The translations under genes were made by a program, and so were the position numbers. Source: Candidatus Altimarinota bacterium (GTDB taxonomy: Bacteria; Patescibacteriota; Gracilibacteria; BD1-5; UBA2023). From it: a stretch of DNA of 46,392 nt. The stretch covers positions 1 through 46,392 of the forward strand of contig PDRA01000024.1 of NCBI GenBank assembly GCA_002747975.1, given 5' to 3'. Positions 1 through 9,069 of this stretch are shown in pieces (the stretch's first letter is position 1; each line of letters starts with the position of its first letter). The notes below the pieces were generated by a model that saw only the letters and a list, made by a program, of their open reading frames with translations, searched no databases and was not told where the DNA came from.

Positions 1-138
1 TGTTCTTCTAAAATAGAAGATTTAATGGAAGAGAGAGTAGAAAAATATGAAGAAAAATTAGAAAAAATAAAAGACCAAGCAGATGAAGAAATAAGTAGCT
101 TTGAAGATGCTATGGAAGATGTTTTAAAGAAATTTTAA
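1..138 (+). CDS. C-terminal end of a coiled-coil protein (partial)
   Basis: The open frame enters from the left edge and ends at TAA. The 45 visible residues are almost all charged and helix-forming: repeated Glu/Lys with Met, Ile and Leu at heptad-like spacing, ending in VLKKF. This looks like the end of a coiled coil. The start and any catalytic domain lie outside the window, so no function can be given. It converges on the minus-strand gene at 223-570, and a hairpin terminator lies between them. Confidence 0.7.
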   Translation, partial: CSSKIEDLMEERVEKYEEKLEKIKDQADEEISSFEDAMEDVLKKF

Positions 139-170
139 AAAAATTCCTCGATTTGAGTTTGTTTCAGAAT

Positions 171-202
171 AAAAAAAGTCGCCTATATTGCTATAAGCGA
201 CT
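171..202 (-). terminator. Rho-independent terminator of the hairpin-rich secreted-protein gene
   Basis: On the minus strand AGTCGC pairs with GCGACT across a loop that itself pairs TATA with TATA. A run of seven T follows. It sits about 20 nt beyond the stop codon of the gene at 223-570. It may also end the plus-strand gene that stops at 138, but the T-run fits the minus strand. Confidence 0.8.
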
Positions 203-222
203 CAAAGAGGTTAGACTTTTAT

Positions 223-570
223 TTATTCTACTAGCCCCTGAAGGGAGATCACATAGATCCCCTCTTCCAAGTTTTCTTCCATAAGGACAACGATGTGTTG
301 TCCTATAAACCCTTTCGGGTCATATCCAGTTCTTCTGGAAGACAGGAGAACTTGTCCGTTTACGGACAGAGTGAATGTCTCAGAAGAGATATTCACTTGA
401 ACTTTTTCTTCACAGAGTTCCTTTGAGAACTCTGTGTTTCTGCGAGCTATAAAGCTCGCTGATTGTCCGCAAAAGCCTACTAGGCTTACACGTTGGCGGT
501 GATATGTATCACCACCAAAAGAAAGAGAAAAAGAAAGAGAAAAGAATAAAAAGAATAAAACCTTTTTCAT
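223..570 (-). CDS. Small secreted protein encoded by a hairpin-saturated gene
   Basis: A 115-residue protein of unknown family. Residues 1-19 form a signal peptide: MKK followed by a Phe/Leu/Ser core ending near FGGD. The mature part is polar, with Cys in GFCGQS and KELCEEK that could form a disulfide, and is probably beta-rich. It contains no UGA glycine. The start is secure because a strong Shine-Dalgarno sequence (AGGAGGTG) lies 5 nt upstream; such a sequence is unusual in this window. The striking feature is the DNA: at least eleven consecutive short inverted repeats run through 236-513, and another traps the ribosome binding site. The gene is monocistronic with its own terminator. It could be a real secreted protein with a heavily folded mRNA, or a structured RNA that also encodes a peptide. 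Confidence 0.7.
   Translation of the reverse strand: MKKVLFFLFFSLSFSLSFGGDTYHRQRVSLVGFCGQSASFIARRNTEFSKELCEEKVQVNISSETFTLSVNGQVLLSSRRTGYDPKGFIGQHIVVLMEENLEEGIYVISLQGLVE
236..513 (-). other. Array of about eleven consecutive perfect or near-perfect hairpins inside a coding region
   Basis: Inverted repeats read directly (stem/stem): CCCT/AGGG 236-245; GGGaGATC/GATCCC 243-262; AGGACAAC/GTTGTCCT 284-304; ACCC/GGGT 309-320; TCCAG/CTGGA 325-339; TGTCCGT/ACGGACA 353-368; a 12-bp stem with one G-T pair 370-397; CACAGAGTTC/GAACTCTGTG 411-436; GCGAGCT/AGCTCGC 442-459; AAGCC/GGCTT 473-487; GGTGAT/ATCACC 498-513. Loops are 2-6 nt. The stems differ in sequence, so this is not a tandem repeat. I did not notice a comparable density in neighbouring genes. 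Confidence 0.8.
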
Positions 571-573
571 AAT

Positions 574-589
574 ACACCTCCTATGGTGT
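574..589 (-). promoter_or_regulatory. Ribosome-binding-site hairpin
   Basis: On the minus strand ACACC pairs with GGTGT around ATAGGA, so the Shine-Dalgarno AGGAGGTG lies in the loop and 3' arm, 5 nt before the ATG at 570. The stem is only 5 bp, but its position suggests control of translation initiation. Confidence 0.5.
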
Positions 590-707
590 TTATGTTAATG
601 AAATCCAAACAGAGCATATATTTTGATGCCTGATTGGAACCAAATTGCTTTCAGTAATAATGTGACTGTAATATAAGTTACAACACATATTTCTTACTCG
701 CATAAAT

Positions 708-737
708 AGTCTATCATTTTTTTTTTTAATTTGTCAA
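708..737 (-). promoter_or_regulatory. Candidate promoter for the secreted-protein gene
   Basis: TTGACA (732-737 complement) and TAGACT (708-713 complement) are separated by 18 nt, giving a leader of about 130 nt before the ATG at 570. The -10 box is weak. The leader carries more small inverted repeats, for example TGTAA/TTACA at about 669-684. The gap from 571 to 894 holds only this promoter, the ribosome-site hairpin and the dedA promoter. Confidence 0.4.
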
Positions 738-776
738 GGTATTTTTATAAAAATTTACAAAAACCTGAAAAAACTA

Positions 777-804
777 TTGATTTTGAAAACAATACGCGTA
801 TTAT
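777..804 (+). promoter_or_regulatory. Candidate promoter for the dedA-led gene group
   Basis: TTGATT (777-782), a 16-nt spacer and TATTAT (799-804) lie about 90 nt upstream of the dedA start. The genes at 895, 1516 and 1925 follow closely on the same strand and could share it. Confidence 0.4.
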
Positions 805-894
805 ATTCCCTGTTTCCATGATTATTGGAGGCGCTTTTATAATCGTGTGAAGAAGAATCTTCTTTTATACTGCATCTCTTATACTTTTTTTATT

Positions 895-1485
895 ATGCAC
901 GCAATTATCGATCCTATTCTAGAATTTTTTGGGACACTGGGCTATCTCGATATTTTTATTTTGATGACGATAGAATCATCAGTTTTCCCATTTCCATCAG
1001 AAATAGTCATGATACCAGCCTGAGTATATGCAGCCAGTGGAAATATCAATCCATTTCTTGCCACTCTTGCCGGATGACTGTGATCAATCGTTGGAGCACT
1101 CTTTAATTACTATGTTATCGGACGCTGGCTTGGACGACCATTTTTGAAAAAATATGGAAAATATGTCTTCGTTCCAGAAGAAACCTACCAAAAAGCTGAA
1201 AAACTCTTCCAAAAAAATGCCCTTCTCTACACATTTGTGGCACGATTTATCACCGTGATTCGCCAGGTTATTTCTGTGCCTGCTGGAATTTTTCAGATGA
1301 AAATCATTCCTTTTATTGGAGCGACCTTTCTCGGAGCGACCATTTGGTGTGGATTTCTCTTGGCACTTGGGTACTACTTCGGAGAGAGCGTAATGGAAAT
1401 GGTGCGAACTGATGGACATATTGTCGCACTCATTGCAATTCCACTCATTGCGCTCTATGTTTGGTGGAAGATTTTCAAAAAATAA
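895..1485 (+). CDS. DedA/SNARE-associated (VTT) family membrane protein
   Basis: A 196-residue integral membrane protein of the DedA superfamily. Known members act in lipid flippase-like transport and membrane homeostasis. The family signature is visible near residues 28-45: an acidic/serine stretch followed by PFPSEIVMIPAG, in which the last Gly is UGA. A second block, about residues 118-140, reads RFITVIRQVISVPAG, the conserved arginine/proline re-entrant motif. Hydrophobic segments follow to the C-terminus, which ends in a Lys-rich tail. Under the standard code only residues from about 84 on would be seen; reading UGA as Gly restores the N-terminal half. No Shine-Dalgarno sequence is apparent. 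A small membrane-protein gene follows 30 nt downstream. Confidence 0.88.
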
Positions 1486-1515
1486 TACTCTTATTTCTTA
1501 ACTTTTTTTAACAAT

Positions 1516-1920
1516 ATGGAAAAATCACATACAGCAAAAGCAATTGCTTTTATCGTCATAGGGGCCATTATGGCTCTATTTGGAGCTTGGAATCTTTTCG
1601 TAGGCGCATGAGTATCATCAGCAGACAGACTGCAATGCGAAGAAATCGTACGAGAAAAGTATGCAAACGTTCCGGAAGCGCTCGCTACTATGCTTCCTAA
1701 ATGCGATGAGCCTGGAATGGTGGCAATGATGAAGGCCAGTCAGTCAAATGCATCTGCACAGGTCGCTGCCAAAAATATCGCCTCAGCAAATAAGCAAGGG
1801 TTTTCGTCGACACTCATTGGCGGATTTTGTCTTGGACTTGGAGCTGTCCTCTTGATAGCTGGAATACCTCTTTTGAGAAAAAAAGAACCAGAAAACAGTA
1901 AAAATTCACCCATCAAATAA
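1516..1920 (+). CDS. Small two-helix membrane protein, unknown function
   Basis: 134 residues. A hydrophobic segment spans about residues 7-30, and a second spans about 98-118 (Gly/Leu-rich), followed by a basic Lys-rich tail. The roughly 65-residue loop between them has Cys in LQCEEIV and LPKCDEP, spaced as if for a disulfide, so the loop is probably outside the cell. One UGA glycine falls just after the first helix. The ABC exporter gene starts 4 nt after its stop, so it is very likely cotranscribed with that transporter and may be an accessory subunit. No family was recognised. Confidence 0.65.
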
Positions 1921-1924
1921 TACA

Positions 1925-3676
1925 ATGAACCTAAAAATCCTTCTCAAAGTCATCAAGGCCTACATCGAATACCTCGGGAAGTTCAAATTTATAACATTTG
2001 TACTTTTTGGGGTTTTTGTCGCTGGGCTTTCATCGCTTGAGCCACTTTTTTTTGCAAAGGTCATTTCATATATAGAAAACTTCTATGAAACCTGAAATTT
2101 CGAAACTCACAATTTCATACGCTTTCTTGGATTTTGGGCGATTTTTATTCTTTTCAATGTAACATTTGTCTATATTTATCGCTACTTTATCAATGATAAA
2201 CCACCACTCTCCTTTCTTAATTATGTCGCAAAAAAATATGCTGGAAGCGCGTATAAGATGACGATGTGAACCTATCTTGGAAAAAAACAAGGAAGTATTT
2301 ATAAGAATTTTGACCGCGGAATTGAAGTCCATTTTCGTAGTATGTTTTGGCTTTTTAATCAGTTTATCCCGACGGTGAGCAGTCTTATTATTATCCTTGT
2401 CATCATGCTTTGGACCAGTCCGATTATGACAGCAGCAAGCCTTGCAATGCTCCCTTTTATGGCAATTGCTGGCTATATTACGATGAAAAAAACTCGTGGC
2501 CCTCAAAAAAAAGTCAATAAAATTTGGATTGATGCTTTTGGTGTTATTGGAGATTTTCTTGGGAATATGAGTCTTGGGAAGATTCTCTCTCTGGAAAGTA
2601 ATTTTATCAAAAAATTTCATATAAAAATACAAGAAGGACTTTCAAATCAGCTTCTCGTCTCTCGCTGGTGGTCGGCAAATGATGTTATTACTCGAATTTT
2701 TGTGATGATTTCACGATTTATCGTCCTTGGACTCGGGGTGTATCTGATTTCAACTGGCGAAATTTCTCTTGCCACACTTATACTTATGGTTGGATATCTG
2801 GGTTTTGTCTATTTCCCTCTTACTTTCCTGTTTAATTCATTAGGACAAATGCAAGAATGGGAAGTGCAAATCAAAAAGTTCTATGATGAGTTTGAAACTG
2901 TTGATACAGAACATCTCGACAATGGAAATGATATTGAGAACACACAAGGAAATATCGAGTTTAGAAATGTGCATTTCAGTTATGATACAAAACGAAAAAT
3001 TCTCAAAAACCTCTCTTTTGCCGTCAAAAAATGACAAAAAGTTGCCCTTGTTGGAAGTACTGGCGCTGGAAAATCGACGATTACAAACCTTTTGTTTCGA
3101 TTTTGGGATATAAAAAAATGAGAAATCCTTCTCGATGGACAAAATATTGCAAAAATTTCAAAAAAATCCCTTCGAAAGCATATTGGAATTGTCTCCCAAG
3201 ATAATAGTCTTTTCAATATGAGCGTCAAAGAAAATCTCCTTCTGGCAAAACCTGATGCCAGCGAAAAAGAATTGAAAAATGCCCTTACAAAAGCTTCTGC
3301 CGATTTTGTTTTTGAGCTCGAAGACGGTATTGATACGCTTATCGGAGAACGTGGACTCAAGCTCTCTGGTGGAGAAAAACAGCGAATTTCTATTGCACGA
3401 CTTTTCTTAAAAAATCCTGAAGTTCTCATCCTCGATGAAGCCACCAGTGCACTCGATACCGCCACCGAGCAAAAGATCACGGCAGCCCTTGATACGCTCA
3501 TGAAATGACGCACAAGTATCATCATCGCACACCGACTCTCAACCATTCAAAATGCTGATACTATTTTTATGCTCGAGAATGGTGAAATCGTCGAGTCTGG
3601 AACCTATGATGAGCTTATTGCAAAAAATGGCAAATTTGCACAAATGGCAAATCCAGAGCATTTAGTTATTCGTTAA
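1925..3676 (+). CDS. ABC exporter, fused permease and ATPase
   Basis: 583 residues: an N-terminal six-helix exporter domain (about residues 20-320) and a C-terminal ATPase domain. The Walker A motif [10 protein letters not shown] is near residue 380, the signature [10 protein letters not shown] near 480, Walker [12 protein letters not shown] near 502, and the switch histidine is in IIAHRLS. It is a half-transporter of the MsbA/LmrA-like lipid or drug export type and should dimerise. UGA glycines occur in both domains, including just before the Walker A strand. Its last 85 nt are duplicated at 7999-8083. The YhgE/Pip gene follows 9 nt downstream. The substrate cannot be predicted. Confidence 0.92.
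3592..3661 (+). repeat. Direct repeat copy 1: 3' end of the ABC exporter gene
   Basis: These 70 nt are identical to 7999-8068. They encode the exporter's final residues from about [14 protein letters not shown] onward. The two copies bracket the YhgE/Pip, PadR and HAAS genes. Confidence 0.9.
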
Positions 3677-3685
3677 AAAAAACAT

Positions 3686-5833
3686 ATGAAGGTATCCAAA
3701 AGCATACTTCATGACCTAAAAAGTATTCTAAAAAATCCCAGTGCTCTCTTAATTCTTGGAGTCCTGGCGATTTTACCGTCGTTTTATGCTTGGTTTAATA
3801 TTCTTTCATCGTGGGATCCATATGGAAATACAAGTCACATAAAAGTTGCTGTTGCAAGTGCTGATATTGGAACGAGAGAATTTGATAAAGAGATTAATAT
3901 TGGAGCAGACCTCATAAAAAATCTTGAAGAAAATACGACAATGGACTGGATTTTTCTCAACCCAGAAGAGGCCACAGAGTGAGTACGGCTTGGAAAGTAT
4001 TATGCTAGTATCGTAATTCCAGAAACATTTTCAAAAGATATGATGAGTTTTTTGAGTGACAATCCAAAAAAACCAAAACTTCTCTATACGGTCAATGAAA
4101 AAATAAATGCCATCGTCCCAAAAATTACCCAGAAATGAGTCGAAGGAATCGAATCTGAAATCGAATCTGCTTTTCTCGGATCGATAAATGAAGAGATCTT
4201 CGAAAAGGCAAATCGTGGCGGAAATAAACTCTCTTCCCTTCGTGCTGACATCAAGAAAAGCCGGGAACTCCTTGCAAAAATTGCACCAAAAATGGATGAA
4301 ATTCATGAATGAATCCAAAAAGCGCATGATCTCTCTGGGAAATGACTTTATGCCAGCAAAACGATTCAAGAAAATCTTCCCTTCCTCGAAAATTCTCTCA
4401 ATTCTATCATCGAAATCACTGGATCGAGTGAAAAAATCCACGAAAGTGTAGGGAAAATTTTGGATACAATTCCTCAATTTGTCGCAACACAAATGTACCT
4501 GCTCGATGGTATTTTTTCTGACGGAATTGAGCTCGTCGATACCACAAATGACCTCATACACACTTCAAAAGAAATATTTGTCCCAAAAATCGAGCATATC
4601 CAAAAGCGACTCCTCTTTGCAAAAAAAATCGTCGAATGACTCGGGAAAATCTGGAAATTTCTTGATGCTTTTTCGCCACACCATATTTTTTCTCCATTTA
4701 CCCAGGTCAATAATCGGCTTCTCAATAATATCACAACTTATTACAATCTTTTGCAAAAAGCAAAACACACGCTTAATCGATGAGATACTCTGACAAGAGA
4801 TATGCTTAAAAAAATGAAAAGAATATCAGATAATATTCGTGCAGATTTTATCCGACTTCAAGACCTTTCTCGTACAAGCCTGCGACCAAATATAGATATC
4901 GTACGCCAAAATATGTATAGGCTTTTATCTGATATCGCAGACAAAAGTGAATCTCTCAAAAGCAATATTCCTGCAATAAATGATTTCTTGATACAGGTAC
5001 AAGAATCTATCGAAAATGGACAAAATCAAGCTGGGAAAGTACTCCGCAACTGGGGAAAAATCGAGAATGGCGCCCAAAAAATGCAAGAATTCTCAAATAA
5101 AATTTCTGACAGTCGTATCGATGCGCTCCTGCGAATTTTACTTCTCAATCCAAATAAGGAACGAGATTTCTTCGAACACCCTATCGAAATAAAATCAACG
5201 CACCTTTTCCCAATTCCAAATTATGGTTCGGCTATTTCACCATTTTTTACCGTGCTTTCACTTTGGGTTTGAGGACTTCTTGCGGTTTCACTTCTTGCCG
5301 TACGACCAAAAATCGCAATTGAACAAAAATCTCATCGTAAAGGTTATATCGTGCGATTATTTCTTTTTGTAATATTAGGAATGATTCAGGCGGCAATTGT
5401 TTCTATTGGAAATATTCACCTTTTAGGGGTTTCTGTCGTTGAATGATGAACTTTTATCCTTCTATGCATCGGTATTGCGATGGTTTTTCAAATTCTTATT
5501 TTTTCGATTGTATACCTTTTTTGAAACGCTGGAAAAGTTATTGCTATTCTTTTGCTTGTCATACAACTTTCAGCTTCAAGTGGGACATTTCCTGTCGAAC
5601 TCACTCAAAGTTTTTTTGTACAGGTACATCCATATCTTCCATTTACATACGCAATCAATGCCGTACGAGAAACTGTCGGTGGTATTGTCCCAGAAATTTT
5701 TGAATACAATATACAAATTCTCATGCTCATAGGCATCTCAACTTTTATCTTTTCTTTTATTTTCACTCCACATCTCTCAAAAATGGCTCTCGCCTTTGAT
5801 AAAAAAACGCACGATATGGATATTTTTCACTAA
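3686..5833 (+). CDS. YhgE/Pip family (phage-infection-protein-like) membrane protein
   Basis: 715 residues. An N-terminal transmembrane helix (about residues 18-38, ending in LPSFYAWFN) is followed by a large extracytoplasmic region rich in coiled coil (about 40-510), then six hydrophobic segments at the C-terminus. The C-terminal motif LSASSGTFPVELTQSFF and the following PYLPFTYAINAVRE are typical of the YhgE/Pip and ABC-2-like permease group. Relatives serve as phage receptors or as export factors for surface or virulence proteins. Many glycines are UGA, so the gene looks broken into five or more pieces under the standard code; I read it as one continuous frame. It lies between an ABC exporter and a PadR repressor, which suggests an inducible export module. 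Confidence 0.85.
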
Positions 5834-5915
5834 GTAGTATATTTTAAAAAAATATTTATCTCTCCTTTTTGGAAATACAAAATCGTGTTTCCTTTTTTAT
5901 TTTTCAAAAATTTAT

Positions 5916-5966
5916 TTGACAAAAATAATTTTCTAAATAATATTACCTTGCATTACAAAGTAATAT
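5916..5966 (+). promoter_or_regulatory. Promoter and palindromic operator of the PadR gene
   Basis: TTGACA (5916-5921), a 16-nt spacer and TAATAT (5938-5943). Overlapping the -10 region and just downstream is an inverted repeat: ATATTACCTTG (5940-5950), five bases, then CAAAGTAATAT (5956-5966), 10 of 11 positions paired. It ends 8 nt before the padR start. PadR repressors commonly autoregulate by binding such dyads, so this is probably the operator. Confidence 0.75.
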
Positions 5967-5974
5967 AAAAACTT

Positions 5975-6298
5975 ATGGAAAATAAAATACAGTCGCAAAT
6001 GCGAAAAGGAATCTTGGATTTTCTCATTCTTGGAATCATCAAAAAATGAGAAACATACGGTGCAGAAATCATAGAGATTCTCAAAAAAAGCCAACTTATC
6101 GTCGTCGAATGAACCATTTATCCACTCCTCTCTCGCCTCAAAAAAGAAGGATTCATTAGTTATTATTGGCAAGAATCTGATAGCGGACATCCACGGAAAT
6201 ATTTCGAACTCACGAAAACCGGCGAAGAAGCACTCCAAATCATGACAAAAAATTGGAAAGACATCGACAACACCGTAAATCAAATTTTATTTTCTTAA
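5975..6298 (+). CDS. PadR-family transcriptional regulator
   Basis: 107 residues, the size of the short PadR (subfamily 2) proteins. The winged helix is clear: MRKGILDFLILGIIKKGETYG opens the domain, with its second-last Gly-type residue encoded by UGA. TIYPLLSRLKKEGFI is the recognition helix, and DSGHPRKYFELTKTGEEAL is the wing. The fold is nearly always a homodimeric repressor controlling a membrane protein or transporter next to it. It starts after a promoter with a strong dyad, and the HAAS-type membrane protein gene follows 12 nt downstream, an arrangement seen in many bacteria. Confidence 0.93.
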
Positions 6299-6310
6299 AT
6301 TGTACACTTT

Positions 6311-7933
6311 ATGAAAAATCTTGATAAACAACTCCAAAAAATCGTGGATACATATTTCAAGGATTTGAAATCTTTTATCAAAGAAAATAGGCTCGACCCT
6401 GAGTATATCAAAGACATTGAAGAAAGGGTTTTCGAAAAAATCGAAGGAAAAAATCCACAAAATTCGAGCGATATTAAGAATATCTTAGAAGAAATTGGAA
6501 GTCCTGAAGAAATTTTTTCAGAAGAACTCGAAAATACAGAAAAAGTTTCGGTACCGAGAAATTCTTTTCTTCAAAAAATCATAAATACCGGAAATAAGGT
6601 TATTTTCCTTGGCGTTTTCAAAGAACTCGGAGACAAAACTAGCATCAATGCAAATATATATAGAATTTTATTTTTAGCATTACTGTTTCTTTCGTTTATA
6701 ATTTGATGAAATGTTGTTCCAATACTATTTGTTTGATATTTCCTTGGATTTCTTATTTTGAGAACGGGGATTTTCCGATTTTTCTTTTCAATCATAATCA
6801 TGTTTGGACTTATAGCAATTTTGATCCCATCAATTATACTTTTTTGAGCCTATTTAGCAGACTTTTCTGTTGGAAATATGTATCCTTTTATGGATATTTC
6901 ACCATTTTTCCCAATTTGAATGGTTATTTGAATTTTTTCACTTATAATTCTCATTATAGTATTTTTTCAATATGGATTTTTTAGAAAATTTTCATTAAAT
7001 TTTTTTACAACTTGACTTGTTTTTACAATTATTGCAATTACATTTTGAGGGGCTGTTGCATTTGATTTTATGGGAAAATATAGCCAAAGAAATGAAATTC
7101 AAAGAGAAATAACAGTTGATTTGAAAGGAAAAAAAGAGATAACTTTGAGCGATGATACTACTTTCACCAATCAAACTCCTCAGTTTTTTGACACTGAAAT
7201 TGTTATTTTTAGTGTTCGTCCAAAAGATATTAACAAATCCACAGATGATAAAATCCACATTAAATATTCTATGAAATTTCAAGGAAATAATGAAATTGCG
7301 GAAAAAGCAAAACAATTTGTAAAATGAATAAAAACGGAAATGCTGAAAAATAATAATCTGCAATTTAGTCTTGAAGTAGATATAAAAAGAAAATACTCTT
7401 TTATTCCTATGTTTATCTCGATAGATGAAATATTAATTCCAGAAAATATTAGTTTTTCAACTGATTTTTCAAGATATAGAGCTGAAGATTTAGAAATAGA
7501 GAAAAAATACGAGATATTCAAAAAGTATAACTTTTTCTGTAAAAATTATATTTTTGAAACAAATAAAGAAAAATTAAAGTGTATAATTGATGAAGAACAT
7601 GCAGAACAAATTAAAAAAGATATAAAATATGATATTTTAAGAGATAATCTGGAATATTATATTCCTTTAAAATTTACAAAAAAACATTATTATTGGGATG
7701 CAATTTGAAAATTTACTCCGAAATGAAATGATATTTATTCTTTTTATGTTTCAGATTGACCTACAAAATTTTCTATGGAAGCAAAAATTATTGAAAATAC
7801 AGAAAAGCAAATTTTTGAAGTCAAAGAAGTGAAAATAATTGATTATGAAGGAGAATTTCATAAAGAGTGGTATAAAAATCCTGAAATTCTTATTCCCAAT
7901 GAGACAACGAATACTCTCGATACCTATAGGTAA
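6311..7933 (+). CDS. HAAS/PspC-like membrane protein linked to PadR
   Basis: 540 residues once about ten in-frame UGA codons are read as Gly. Residues 1-80 are a helical soluble domain of the HAAS/DUF1700 type (IEERVFEKIEG, then ILEEIGSPEEIF), a domain typically encoded next to PadR. Residues about 90-135 (FKELGDKTSINANIYRILFL) resemble a degenerate PspC segment. Several membrane helices follow to about residue 250. The C-terminal half is a soluble, lysine-rich, beta-looking domain with no family I recognise. The protein is probably a sensor or effector that works with the PadR repressor. The stop is followed by a fragment of the ABC exporter gene. Confidence 0.75.
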
Positions 7934-7945
7934 AACCAATTCTTA

Positions 7946-8083
7946 ATGCTCTCTAAAGATATTGATGGTATTCTTCTGCTTAAAAATAGTGAAATCATCG
8001 AGTCTGGAACCTATGATGAGCTTATTGCAAAAAATGGCAAATTTGCACAAATGGCAAATCCAGAGCATCTCGTGATTTCGTAA
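7946..8083 (+). pseudogene. Fragment: C-terminal 45 residues of an ABC exporter
   Basis: A short open frame from ATG to TAA whose product matches the end of the exporter at 1925-3676. Its first 18 residues are a diverged version of the parent's [17 protein letters not shown] region; the following 70 nt are identical, then it diverges again for the last five codons. It has no Walker or signature motifs and cannot be a transporter. It is the remnant of a second exporter copy, or the trace of a recombination that inserted the three genes before it. Confidence 0.85.
7999..8068 (+). repeat. Direct repeat copy 2: duplicated exporter 3' end
   Basis: 70 nt identical to 3592-3661 in the same orientation, 4407 nt away. 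Perfect identity between flanks that have diverged implies recent duplication or gene conversion. Confidence 0.9.
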
Positions 8084-8090
8084 AAAAACT

Positions 8091-8117
8091 TTTCACTTTT
8101 ATATTTTTGTATATACT
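8091..8117 (+). promoter_or_regulatory. Weak candidate promoter before the aminotransferase
   Basis: TATACT at 8112-8117 is a good -10 box 26 nt before the ATG at 8143. The -35 region (about TTTCAC) is poor. Confidence 0.3.
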
Positions 8118-8142
8118 AAGATATATTTCTTAATTTGTTCTT

Positions 8143-9066
8143 ATGTCCTCAGGAAAATTTTTGCCTCTTGCCTACCACCAAAATACATGGAAGGATTTTA
8201 GTGATGCCAATATTTCAATTGCCACACACGCACTCCACTATGGAATTGGCGCTTTTGGTTGAATGCGAGCAATAGTAAATCCCGAAAATACAAAAGAAAT
8301 TCTCTTGTTTCGGCTCGATGAACATGCCAAGCGACTCTCTAACAGTGCAAAACTTCTTGGATATGAGATCTCAGCTGAAAAAATTACCACAACCATTACC
8401 GAATTTATCCAAAAAAATAAACCAACCAAACCAACGTATATTCGTCCTTTTGTATATACAAGTGACCTCGATCTTTCTCCTCGTCTGCACGATATTGAGT
8501 TTGATTTTTTAATTTATGGTGTAGAGATGGGAGACTACCTTGATGCCAGTGGAATTCGCTGTACAGTGAGCTCTTGGCAACGACAGTCTGATGCAAGTTT
8601 TCCACTTCGAGGTAAGATTTCTGGTGCGTATATTACCAGCGCTCTAGCAAAAAGTGAAGCCATAAAACGAGGATTTGACGAGGCTATTCTCATGAATGCA
8701 GCCGGTAAAGTAAGCGAGGGTTCTGCAATGAATATTTTTATCGTGCGAAATGGAGTTATCAAAACACCAGCTGTCAGTGAAGATATTCTGGAATGAATCA
8801 CACGAATGAGTGTGATCGAAATTGCAAAGGATCTGGGGTACAGAGTCGAAGAATGCCAGATTGATAAATCTGAGCTGTTTATTGCTGATGAGGTTTTCTT
8901 CTCTGGAACAGCAGCAAAAATAACACCAGTCAAGCAAATCGAGGGATACAAACTTTCGGAAAATCGAGAAATATCAAACCAAATCAAGGCTGTTTTTGAT
9001 GATATTGTTTCTGGAAAAAATCCCAAATATGCAAACTGGATAACTCGTATTACTCTCTGACTCTAA
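8143..9066 (+). CDS. ilvE: Class IV PLP-dependent aminotransferase (branched-chain/D-amino-acid type)
   Basis: 307 residues, the usual family length. The N-terminal block (THALHYGIGAFGGMRAI, one Gly as UGA) and the substrate/PLP block GFDEAILMNAAGKVSEGSAM match branched-chain aminotransferases. The catalytic lysine is probably the one in PLRGKISGAYI. It transfers amino groups between a 2-oxo acid and glutamate in the cytoplasm. The chorismate mutase-prephenate dehydratase gene begins 3 nt after its stop. In this setting it could aminate phenylpyruvate rather than branched-chain oxo acids. D-amino-acid transaminase and aminodeoxychorismate lyase share the fold, so the gene symbol is tentative. 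The C-terminus reads through a UGA to end at TAA. Confidence 0.8.
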
Positions 9067-9069
9067 AAA

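Noticed and set aside
818-922. Short open frame from ATG at 818 upstream of dedA
   Set aside because: It overlaps the dedA start in another frame, has no ribosome site and no recognisable product.
1084-1419. Open frames on the strand opposite dedA, and similar long antisense frames elsewhere (for example 2066-2632, 8535-9026, 9301-9891)
   Set aside because: They mirror strongly supported genes, have no family signal, and arise because TCA/TTA codons are scarce in the coding frame.
5439-5732. Plus-strand open frames overlapping the YhgE/Pip C-terminus in other frames
   Set aside because: The in-frame translation carries the clear family motif LSASSGTFPVELTQSFF; the others are shadows.
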